A stretch of DNA of 36,300 nt from 73-13 sp035555435 (GTDB lineage Bacteria > Actinomycetota > Actinomycetes > Actinomycetales > Microbacteriaceae). Positions 1 to 6,368 of the stretch are shown piece after piece (within the stretch, counting starts at the first letter, position 1; each line of letters begins with the position of its first letter). The position numbers and the translations under genes were made by a program. The notes under the pieces are model-generated. The model saw nothing but the letters and a program-made list of their open reading frames with translations. It was not told the origin of the DNA and ran no database searches. Where the stretch lies: the NCBI GenBank assembly GCA_035555435.1, contig DATMGN010000037.1, positions 1 through 36,300 on the forward strand. Reading direction: 5' to 3'.

Positions 1-220
1 GGATCGAGACGGTCCCATCGTGCTCCTCGCGCACGACGGTGCCGTCGTCGAGCTCGGCGATGGGGCGCCGCTCGAGCCAGGTGAGCGTCCAACGCCAGCC
101 GGCGGCGTCGATGCCGTCCGCCTCGAGCTCCGCCTCCACCCGCGCGATCGCGCGGACCATCTCGGCCGAGAGCGAGCCGGGTGCGTCGTCGCCGACGTCC
201 CATCGCGTTCCGAGCTGCAT
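1..220 (-). CDS. Partial conserved hypothetical protein downstream of valS
   Basis: An open frame on the minus strand starts with ATG at 220, one base after the valS stop codon (TGA, 224-222), and runs off the window edge, so only the first 73 codons are visible. It begins MQLGTRWDVGDD and contains the stretch WRWTLTWLERRP near residue 42, followed by an acidic, Asp/Glu/Val-rich segment. There is no signal peptide or membrane segment in the visible part. The one-base spacing implies translation coupled to valS. I do not recognise the family with certainty; small proteins of this look follow valS in Microbacteriaceae (recollection, not a search). The function is unknown and the 3' end is missing. 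Confidence 0.65.
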   Translation of the reverse strand, partial: MQLGTRWDVGDDAPGSLSAEMVRAIARVEAELEADGIDAAGWRWTLTWLERRPIAELDDGTVVREEHDGTVSI

Positions 221-221
221 T

Positions 222-2792
222 TCAGGACTCCTCGGCCAGGACGATATCGCGGACACCGATCTCATCGGCTTCGACGAGCGTCAGCTCGGCGATCCGGCCC
301 ACCGCCTTGAGGTCGCTCAGCGCCTCGGCGATCTGCGCCGGGCCGGCGAGGGTCGCGGTCGCGACGGGGGTGCGCTGGGAGGCCTTCGCCTCGGTCTTCG
401 CCCGGCGGATGTCGATGAGGGCGGCGCTCGCGAGCGCGAGCAGCCCGCTCGGCTCGACCGGGAGCTCCTCGACCGTCGGCCACGCCGCGGTGTGCACCGA
501 GCCGTCGTGCGTCCACGACCACACCTCCTCGGTCGCGAAGGGGATGAACGGTGCGAGCAGGCGCAGCAGCACGTCGATCGCCGTGCGCAGCGCCGCGACC
601 GCGGACGCCTGGCCCGCGGCGCCCGCCGAGCCGTAGGCGCGCTCCTTGACGAGCTCGAGGTAGTCGTCGCAGAACGTCCAGAAGAACTGCTCCGTCGCCT
701 CCAGCGCCCGCGCGTGGTCGTACTCCTCGAAGGCGCGGGTCGCCGTCGCGACGACCGCTCGCAGCTCGGCGAGCAGGTCGAGATCGAGCGGCTCGGTCGG
801 TACAGCGCCCTCGGTCCCCGGGTTCGGGAAGGAGTAGACGAACTTCGCGGCGTTGAGCACCTTGATGGCGAGCCGGCGGCCGATCTTCATGACCTTCGGG
901 TTCTGCGGGTCGAATGCCGCGTCGGTGCCGAGCTTCGAGGAGGCTGCCCAGTAGCGCACCGCGTCGGAGCCGTGCTCGTCGAGCATGCCCGCGGGGGTGA
1001 CGACGTTGCCCTTCGACTTCGACATCTTCTTGCGGTCGGGGTCGACGATGAAGCCGCTGATCCCGGCGTTCTCCCACGGGATCGAGCCGTGCTCGAGGTG
1101 GGCGCGCAGCGCCGTCGTGAAGAGCCAGGTGCGGATGATGTCCTGCCCCTGCGAGCGCAGCTGGTACGGGAACACGAGGTCGAAGAGCTCCTCGTCGGAG
1201 CCCCATCCGGCCGCGATCTGCGGGGTCAGCGACGAGGTCGCCCAGGTGTCGAGGATGTCGACCTCGCCGACGAAGCCGTCGGGCCGGCCGCGCTGCGACT
1301 CCTCGTAGCCGGGCGGCACGTCGGACGACGGGTCGATGGGCAGCTGCGCGTCGAGGGGGGTGAGCACCGCGCCGGTGCGCTCGCCGTCGGCCCCGAGCGC
1401 GTACCAGACGGGGATCGGCACGCCGAAGAAGCGCTGACGCGACACGAGCCAGTCGCCGGTGAGGCCGCCGACCCAGTTCTCGTAGCGCACCCGCATGTAC
1501 TCGGGATGGAACTCGATCTCGCGCCCGCGCCCGATGAGCGCGTCGCGGAGCCCGGCGTCGCGCGCGCCGTTGACGAGGTACCACTGGAGCGTGGAGACGA
1601 TCTCGAGCGGCTTGTCGCCCTTCTCGAAGAACTTCACGGGGTGCGTGATCGGCTTCGGGTCGGCGAGCAGCGCGCCCGCCTCCCGCAGCAGCTCGACGAC
1701 GCGCTGGCGCGCCGAGAAGACCGTCTTGCCGGCGAGCTCCGCGTAGGCGGCGCGGCCCGCGTCGGTGAACGCGTCGAGCGCGCCGGGCTCGGCGATGAAC
1801 CGACCGTCCTTGCCGATGACCGCGCGAGCCGGGAGATCGAGTTCTCGCCACCACACCACGTCGGTCACGTCGCCCCAGGTGGAGACCATGGCGATCCCGG
1901 TGCCCTTGTCCTGCTGCGCGAGGTGGTGCGCGCGCACGGGAATCTCGGCGCCGAAGATCGGCGTCGTCACGGTCGTGCCGAACAGGTCCTGATAGCGCGG
2001 GTCGTCCGGGTGGGCGACGAGCGCGACGTCGGCGGGGATGAGCTCGGGCCGCGTCGTGTCCACCTCGATGACACTGCCGTCGGGGCGGGTGAACGCGATC
2101 CGGTGATACGCCCCGGGCTGCTCCTTGTCCTCGATCTCGGCCTGGGCGACGGCACTGCGGAACGTCACGTCCCACACCGTCGGCGCGTCGGCCTGATAGG
2201 CCTCCCGCCGCTGGAGGTTCTTCAGGAACGCGCGCTGCGATACGCGCTGCGCGTGGTCGCCGATCGTGCGATACGTGAGCGACCAGTCGACGGACAGCCC
2301 GAGGCGGCGCCAAAGCTCCTCGAACTTGACCTCGTCCTCCTCCGTCAGCCGCTCGCACAGCTCGATGAAGTTGCGCCGGCTGACGGGGACCTGGTCGGCC
2401 ATCTTGCCGCTCGAGCCCTCGCCGCCCTCGAGCGGCGGGGTGAAGTCGGGATCGTAGGGGAGCGTCGGGTCGACGCGCACGCCGTAGTAGTTCTGGACGC
2501 GGCGCTCGGTCGGCAGGCCGTTGTCGTCCCAACCCATCGGGTAGAAGAGGTGCTTGCCGCGCATGCGGTTGAAGCGCGCCGCGAGGTCCATGTGTGTGTA
2601 CGAGAACACGTGGCCGATGTGCAGCGAGCCGGAGGCGGTCGGCGGCGGGGTGTCGATCGCGTAGACGGCGTCCTTGCCGGCGGCGAGCGCGGCGCTCCGG
2701 TCGAACCGGTAGGTGCCGTCCTGCTCCCATGCCGCAGCCCAGGTGTCCTCCAGGCCTTCGAGGGCGGGCTTCTCGGGGATCTCGCGCGGCAT
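222..2792 (-). CDS. valS: Valyl-tRNA synthetase
   Basis: Class I aminoacyl-tRNA synthetase charging tRNA-Val with valine in the cytosol (856 aa with the chosen start). The HIGH signature (SLHIGH) is at residues 57-61, the CP1 editing-domain motif DTTRPE at about 245-250, and KMSKSKGNVV at 589-598. The anticodon-binding helical domain follows, and the protein ends without a long C-terminal coiled-coil arm, so it is shorter than the 951-aa E. coli enzyme and resembles the type found in many actinobacteria. The start at 2792 (MPREIPEK) is preferred over the in-frame ATG at 2822 because GGAG lies at a normal distance upstream of 2792. A -10-like TAGAAT (2880-2875) could give a leader of about 75 nt. 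The next gene follows by one base. Confidence 0.96.
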   Translation of the reverse strand: MPREIPEKPALEGLEDTWAAAWEQDGTYRFDRSAALAAGKDAVYAIDTPPPTASGSLHIGHVFSYTHMDLAARFNRMRGKHLFYPMGWDDNGLPTERRVQNYYGVRVDPTLPYDPDFTPPLEGGEGSSGKMADQVPVSRRNFIELCERLTEEDEVKFEELWRRLGLSVDWSLTYRTIGDHAQRVSQRAFLKNLQRREAYQADAPTVWDVTFRSAVAQAEIEDKEQPGAYHRIAFTRPDGSVIEVDTTRPELIPADVALVAHPDDPRYQDLFGTTVTTPIFGAEIPVRAHHLAQQDKGTGIAMVSTWGDVTDVVWWRELDLPARAVIGKDGRFIAEPGALDAFTDAGRAAYAELAGKTVFSARQRVVELLREAGALLADPKPITHPVKFFEKGDKPLEIVSTLQWYLVNGARDAGLRDALIGRGREIEFHPEYMRVRYENWVGGLTGDWLVSRQRFFGVPIPVWYALGADGERTGAVLTPLDAQLPIDPSSDVPPGYEESQRGRPDGFVGEVDILDTWATSSLTPQIAAGWGSDEELFDLVFPYQLRSQGQDIIRTWLFTTALRAHLEHGSIPWENAGISGFIVDPDRKKMSKSKGNVVTPAGMLDEHGSDAVRYWAASSKLGTDAAFDPQNPKVMKIGRRLAIKVLNAAKFVYSFPNPGTEGAVPTEPLDLDLLAELRAVVATATRAFEEYDHARALEATEQFFWTFCDDYLELVKERAYGSAGAAGQASAVAALRTAIDVLLRLLAPFIPFATEEVWSWTHDGSVHTAAWPTVEELPVEPSGLLALASAALIDIRRAKTEAKASQRTPVATATLAGPAQIAEALSDLKAVGRIAELTLVEADEIGVRDIVLAEES

Positions 2793-2874
2793 GGAACGGC
2801 TCCGGTTCGGTATGAGCGGCACCGTGTCCTCGGACGTTCGCGCGCCCTTGGTGCCTCAGATGTTGGACCGGATG

Positions 2875-2880
2875 ATTCTA
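2875..2880 (-). promoter_or_regulatory. Possible -10 box for valS
   Basis: On the minus strand TAGAAT reads from 2880 to 2875, between the end of the upstream membrane-protein gene (stop at 2888) and valS (start 2792). A transcript would start near 2868 and carry a leader of about 75 nt. I see no convincing -35 hexamer, so this is a weak call based on the -10 match and its position. Confidence 0.35.
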
Positions 2881-2887
2881 CGCCGGG

Positions 2888-4192
2888 TCAGGCGTTTGGA
2901 CCGTCTCCGCCCGGGTCGGCGGGATTGAAGACGGTGACGTACTCGGTGACGACGACGCCGGCGGAGTTCTTCGCGGACACTGTGTACTGGCGCTCGTCCA
3001 GCGTGCAGTCGAACGGCATCGTCGCGCTTCCGGTCGACGGCAGGCCCGTCGTGTACGCGCCGTCGAACGCGCTCGCGAGATGGTCGACTGCGATCGCGAC
3101 CTCGGTCGAGTTGTTCGTGGCCCAGTTGAACGTCGGGTTGGCGATGCTGAGGGGATCGGTGGTGCAGGTGTCGAACGCCGCGTCGTAGACGACGTTGAAG
3201 GAGCTGATGGTGGGGTTCGGCACCGGCGCGGGCGGCGTGTACTGCCGCACGACCGTGACGACGCCGCTGTAGTGCTGGCCATCGGGGCCGGCTGCCGTGA
3301 GCGAGTAGGTGAGCTGGGCGTTGTTGCAGCCGAACGGCATCGGGAAGCGGGTCTCGGTCGCCGGGAGGTTGTTCTGGAAGGGGCTCGCGATCGCGTCGAC
3401 CGCATTCGCGCCGCTCGCGATCGCGATCTGCGTCGTCGGGCCGACGACCGTCCAGGCGAAGTGCAGCATGACGGTCGTTCCGGCCGCCGTGTCGGCGCAG
3501 ACAGCGGTGTTCGTGTCGACTGAGAAGCTCTGGATCGCGGGTTTGATGGTCGGTGTGGGCGTCGGCGTCGGCGTGCTGCGCGTCGGGGTCGGCGTGGGGG
3601 TGGCGGAGGTGCGGGTCGGCGTCGGGTCGGGGTCAGGGTCCTTGCCGCTGCCGCCGAGCACGACGACGAGCAGCACGATGAGCGCGATGAGCAGCACGCC
3701 GGCCGCGGCGATGAGGGTGATGAAGAGCGCCTTGCGGCGCGGGTCCCAGTCGCGGAACCCGCCGCCGCGTGGCGGCTCCGACGGGGGCAGGCCGCCGCCG
3801 GCGCCGCCCGCGAGCACCGTCGTCGCGGCGGTCGGGTCGAGCGACCCGGGCATGACGACGGTCGGCGCGAGACCGGAGGACGGGGTCCCGGCGGCCGGGA
3901 TGGGCTCGGGGAACGCGGTCGTCGGTGCGTCGGATGCCGCGGGCGGGGCGAACGCGACGGTGGGCTCGTCGAGCGGCGGTGCGGTGACGGGGGACTGCTC
4001 GACCGACGGCGGGACGACGGGTGGCGTCTCGACGGGCGTGAATGCGACGGTCGGGACGTCGGCGGAGCTCGGCACGGACGGCTCCGGGGCGACCGGCTGC
4101 GGTGCGGCGGGTTCCTCGACCAGGCCCTTGAGGAGTTCGTCGAACGGGTCAGGGCCCTCGGCGGGAGTGCCGGGCGGGTGCTGCTCGCTCAT
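2888..4192 (-). CDS. Single-pass membrane protein with two extracellular Cys-pair repeats
   Basis: A 434-aa protein of unknown function. Residues 1-150 are a Pro/Thr/Val/Ala-rich, probably cytosolic region with repeated short motifs of the type PTVAF. Residues 154-180 form one hydrophobic membrane segment preceded by PRRK. Residues 185-217 are a Thr-Pro linker typical of wall-spanning spacers. The outer part holds two similar units (about 219-316 and 328-422), each starting I-x-SF-x-V and each with two cysteines 53-57 residues apart (C232/C289 and C343/C396) around MPFGC or MPFDC. This suggests two Ig-like domains, each closed by a disulphide. The start is set by AGGAGG four bases upstream of ATG. 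A -10-like TATCCT lies at 4223-4218. Orientation N-in/C-out is inferred from the basic stop-transfer residues. Confidence 0.85.
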   Translation of the reverse strand: MSEQHPPGTPAEGPDPFDELLKGLVEEPAAPQPVAPEPSVPSSADVPTVAFTPVETPPVVPPSVEQSPVTAPPLDEPTVAFAPPAASDAPTTAFPEPIPAAGTPSSGLAPTVVMPGSLDPTAATTVLAGGAGGGLPPSEPPRGGGFRDWDPRRKALFITLIAAAGVLLIALIVLLVVVLGGSGKDPDPDPTPTRTSATPTPTPTRSTPTPTPTPTIKPAIQSFSVDTNTAVCADTAAGTTVMLHFAWTVVGPTTQIAIASGANAVDAIASPFQNNLPATETRFPMPFGCNNAQLTYSLTAAGPDGQHYSGVVTVVRQYTPPAPVPNPTISSFNVVYDAAFDTCTTDPLSIANPTFNWATNNSTEVAIAVDHLASAFDGAYTTGLPSTGSATMPFDCTLDERQYTVSAKNSAGVVVTEYVTVFNPADPGGDGPNA

Positions 4193-4288
4193 GATTCCTC
4201 CTGGGGAACGTCGTCTCAGGATAGAGGCTGCGCGTCCGGGGCACGGGAGCGGCGGCGGCGTGGAGGCATTCGCATGAGCCCGATAACG

Positions 4289-4304
4289 CTAGATGAACTA
4301 GAAT
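4289..4304 (+). promoter_or_regulatory. Leaderless promoter and putative GntR operator
   Basis: TAGAAT at 4299-4304 is followed by exactly six bases and then the GTG start of the GntR gene at 4311, so the mRNA probably begins at the start codon. The box overlaps a partial palindrome, CTAG-N5-CTAG (4289-4301). A small palindrome over the -10 box of a GntR-family gene is a natural site for autoregulation, but the operator role is inferred. No clear -35 hexamer is visible. Confidence 0.5.
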
Positions 4305-4310
4305 AATCTG

Positions 4311-4658
4311 GTGCTCATTTCGATCGACCCGAACGAGGGCCCGGTGTACGACCAGATCGCCGACGCGATCACGGCGCGCATCGCAACCGGCGACCCTGCG
4401 CAGGGCGAGCGGCTGCCCGCCGCGCGGGACCTCGCCGACGCGCTCGGCATCAACGTCCACACGGTGCTCCACGCCTACCAGCGACTGCGCGACGACGGGC
4501 TCATCGAGCTGCGCCGCGGCCGAGGCGCCGTCGTGATCGGCCAGGCCGCCGCCGGCGCAGTGCGCGACGCCGCCGGTGCCGCGGTGCGGGCCGCCCGCAC
4601 GCACGGGCTCGGCGAGGCGGCGCTCATCGCCCTCATCCGGGAGGGGTACCGGGCATGA
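4311..4658 (+). CDS. GntR-family transcriptional regulator, YtrA-like
   Basis: A 115-aa DNA-binding protein. The N-terminal winged helix-turn-helix reads VYDQIADAI (12-20), then GERLPAARDLADALGIN (about 32-48), the recognition helix HTVLHAYQRL and the wing RRGRGAVV. After the HTH domain there are only about 40 residues, forming a short helical tail, which is the layout of the YtrA subgroup rather than of GntR regulators with a large ligand domain. Start is GTG at 4311, apparently leaderless. The stop overlaps the next start (ATGA), a DUF1648 membrane protein, which is a common partner for this type of regulator. It probably represses its own operon; the inducer is unknown. Confidence 0.9.
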   Translation: MLISIDPNEGPVYDQIADAITARIATGDPAQGERLPAARDLADALGINVHTVLHAYQRLRDDGLIELRRGRGAVVIGQAAAGAVRDAAGAAVRAARTHGLGEAALIALIREGYRA

Positions 4659-5419
4659 CCAGGGCCAGGAGGATCGCGTTCTGGGTCGCGGGCGGACTGC
4701 TCGGCCTCACGATCGCCGGCGTCGTCGTGAGCCTCGTCGCGCTCCAGCCGCTCGACCAGGAGGTCGTCGTCCACTGGAACATCGCGGGGGAGGCCGACCG
4801 CTGGGGGCCCGCCTGGACATATCCGCTGCTCATCGGGATCGTCGGCCTCGTCTTCACCGGAATCGCGCTCATGGTCGGAGCGTTTCCGATGCGCGACCCC
4901 GGGGCCGTCGCCGACCCCGAGCCCATCGTGCTCGCACCGGGCGAGCTCGCCGCGTGGACGCGGACGGCGACCGCCGCGACCGGCTTCTATTGGGCGATCG
5001 GCACCGGCATCGCGTTCTCGATCGTCGCCTCGATCGTCGTCATCACCGCCTCGAGCGGGCGCGCCTGGCCCATCGTCGTCGTGCCCGCACTGCTCGTCGT
5101 GGCGCTCGCGCTCACGGGTGGCTGGCGCGTCTCGGCTGGCCCGACGGGGCTCACGGTCCGCGGCCTGTTCGGCCTGCCGGTCATGCGCGTGCCGCTCGCC
5201 GACATCGCGAGCGCGGACGCCGTCGGTGTGCACCCGATGCGCGACTTCGGCGGCTGGGGCATCCGCGGCGCTGTCGGCCGCGGCGGCTGGCGCACCGGGG
5301 TCGTGGTGCGCGCGGGCGACGCGATCGAGGTCACGCGCCGCAGCGGCAAGCAGTTTCTCGTCACGGTCGACGACGCCGCGACCGCCGTCGCCGTCCTCCG
5401 CGCCTACCTGACCCCCTGA
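4655..5419 (+). CDS. DUF1648-domain membrane protein
   Basis: A 254-aa integral membrane protein translationally coupled to the GntR regulator. Membrane segments are predicted at about 8-30, 55-76, 113-131 and 138-155. The DUF1648 signature, VVVHWNIAGEADRWG, lies at 37-51 between the first two segments. After the last segment, about 95 residues form a soluble domain with alternating beta-like stretches that could be a PH-like fold; this is a guess from pattern. DUF1648 proteins are often found with GntR/YtrA or ArsR-type regulators in cell-envelope stress or autoimmunity operons, but the biochemical role is unknown. A CTCACC repeat begins ten bases after the stop. Confidence 0.85.
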   Translation: MTRARRIAFWVAGGLLGLTIAGVVVSLVALQPLDQEVVVHWNIAGEADRWGPAWTYPLLIGIVGLVFTGIALMVGAFPMRDPGAVADPEPIVLAPGELAAWTRTATAATGFYWAIGTGIAFSIVASIVVITASSGRAWPIVVVPALLVVALALTGGWRVSAGPTGLTVRGLFGLPVMRVPLADIASADAVGVHPMRDFGGWGIRGAVGRGGWRTGVVVRAGDAIEVTRRSGKQFLVTVDDAATAVAVLRAYLTP

Positions 5420-5428
5420 CCTTCCCCG

Positions 5429-5470
5429 CTCACCCTCACCCTCAGCCTCACCCTCACCCTCACCCTCACC
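5429..5470 (+). repeat. CTCACC hexanucleotide tandem repeat
   Basis: Seven consecutive hexamers CTCACC span 42 bp, the third unit being CTCAGC. They begin ten bases after the DUF1648 stop codon and end just before the GTG of the truncated DUF559-type gene. In the frame of that downstream gene the repeat would read as Pro-Ser dipeptides with no stop codon. A uniform short repeat like this can expand or contract by slippage. Confidence 0.9.
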
Positions 5471-5486
5471 GCCCAACGGCAACGTC

Positions 5487-6038
5487 GTGCGCCACGACGG
5501 CGTCGTCTGGCACCGCTCGCGGGCGATCGGACGTCCCGCGGGCGCGCGCCGGGAGCCACTCGTGGATCTGCTCGGCCACGTCGCCGACTGCCTGCCGCAC
5601 GTGGAGGCGCGCGTGGTGTGGGAGTCCGCGGTGCGTCGCGGACATGTCTCGCTCACGGGCCTGTGCCGGGTCCGCTCGCCGCACCTGGGCGCGAGGTCGC
5701 TCGTGCGCGAGGTGACCGGGCTGTCGGACTCGCTCATCGAGACGATCGCCGTCGACGGGCTGCGGCACGCCGGCATCCCGGGGCGTCAGCAGGTCCGGAT
5801 TCTCGGCCACCGGGTCGATGCGCTCGTCGGCGATCGGCTGGTGCTGCAGTTCGACGGGTACGCGTATCACTCGGGGGTCGCCGAGCGTCGCCGTGACGCG
5901 GAGCACGATGCGCGGCTCGTGCTCGAGGCGCACACGGTGCTGCGCTTCACGTATGAGCACGTCGTGGGGCGGTTCGACTATGTGCTGCGGACGGTCGAGG
6001 GGGCGATGGAGCAGGGTCTGCACCTCCCCCTGGGCTGA
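5487..6038 (+). CDS. N-terminally truncated DUF559-type endonuclease-fold protein
   Basis: A 183-aa frame whose C-terminal part matches the DUF559/Vsr-like nuclease-fold domain seen in many Microbacteriaceae proteins of roughly 280-320 aa. Key features are VDALVGDRLVLQFDGYAYH (110-128), RRRDAEHD and LRFTYEHVV. The residue before x-DG is Gln instead of the Glu of classical DUF559 domains, which as I recall is usual in this subgroup. The usual N-terminal wHTH and middle region are absent; the frame starts at HDGVVWHRS, which lies about mid-protein in full-length relatives. There is no Shine-Dalgarno sequence before the GTG, and the preceding 50 bp are the CTCACC repeat. It is probably a remnant left by a deletion, but a short functional protein is not excluded. 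Its stop codon is inside the 70-bp dyad element. Confidence 0.6.
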   Translation: MRHDGVVWHRSRAIGRPAGARREPLVDLLGHVADCLPHVEARVVWESAVRRGHVSLTGLCRVRSPHLGARSLVREVTGLSDSLIETIAVDGLRHAGIPGRQQVRILGHRVDALVGDRLVLQFDGYAYHSGVAERRRDAEHDARLVLEAHTVLRFTYEHVVGRFDYVLRTVEGAMEQGLHLPLG

Positions 6039-6101
6039 GAAATCGCGCGCGGGCTGAGAACGCCATGCCGGATTCCCAGCCCGACGCCGATCTCTCAGCC
6101 C
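6032..6101. repeat. 70-bp dyad element, copy A
   Basis: Two direct copies of GGGCTGAGAA (starting at 6032 and 6051, 19 bp apart) are followed by two inverted copies (CAGCCC at 6077-6082 and 6096-6101, also 19 bp apart). An element with the same 70-bp length and the same internal spacing occurs at 19330-19399. The first box supplies the TGA stop of the DUF559-type gene. As RNA it can fold into a long hairpin, so it may end transcription ahead of the ileS leader. Confidence 0.75.
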
Positions 6102-6123
6102 GCACTCCCGAGGTGGGGCCCGG

Positions 6124-6129
6124 TAGAAT
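6124..6129 (+). promoter_or_regulatory. -10 box of the ileS leader
   Basis: TAGAAT lies directly upstream of the T-box leader and would start transcription near 6136, at the expected 5' edge of the short stem I. No good -35 hexamer is visible at 16-18 bp spacing. Confidence 0.5.
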
Positions 6130-6135
6130 GCCAGC

Positions 6136-6362
6136 AAGACATCGATCCGGCCATCACCGGGGAGTCCCTGGAAGAACGCCGGCGGCGGGCTGCGGCCCGC
6201 GGCAGGCAAGTAGAACCAGGCGGGTGCGCCCGACATCGCGCGCAAGGAGGGGCCGCGCCGGCAGGCGCGGCAAGCGAGGTGGTACCGCGGGAGTTCTGCT
6301 CTCGTCCTCGTGCAACACGAGTCGACGAAGCACTGCCCAGCACCCCTCGCATCCCCACGGAG
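6136..6362 (+). ncRNA. ileS T-box leader with ultrashort stem I (translational type)
   Basis: The conserved T-box sequence is seen at 6272-6290, with GTGGTACCGCGG; UGGU at 6280-6283 would pair with the 3' end of uncharged tRNA. Upstream, a short CCGG/CCGG stem (6147-6160) presents an ATC isoleucine specifier at 6153-6155 in its loop, the ultrashort stem I described for actinobacterial ileS leaders. A strong stem III (6252-6259 with 6264-6271) precedes the T-box. Downstream there is a hairpin CTCGTG/CACGAG (6307-6321) but no U-tract terminator, and the ribosome-binding GGAG of ileS (6359-6362) lies at the end. By family knowledge such leaders free the ribosome site when tRNA-Ile is uncharged. 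The exact sequestering helix is not resolved here. Confidence 0.88.
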
Positions 6363-6368
6363 TCCCCA

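Noticed and set aside
39..3188. Plus-strand open frame of 1049 codons over valS
   Set aside because: It is antisense to valS and to the end of the membrane-protein gene, is dominated by Arg/Val/Leu/Glu from GC-biased codons, and shows no family motif.
5429..5470. CTCACC repeat considered as a CRISPR array
   Set aside because: The units are six bases long and contiguous, without spacers, and no cas gene is present.
6279..6368. In-frame GTG at 6279 as the ileS start
   Set aside because: It lies inside the T-box sequence. GTG 6369 has GGAG six bases upstream and gives the family N-terminus.
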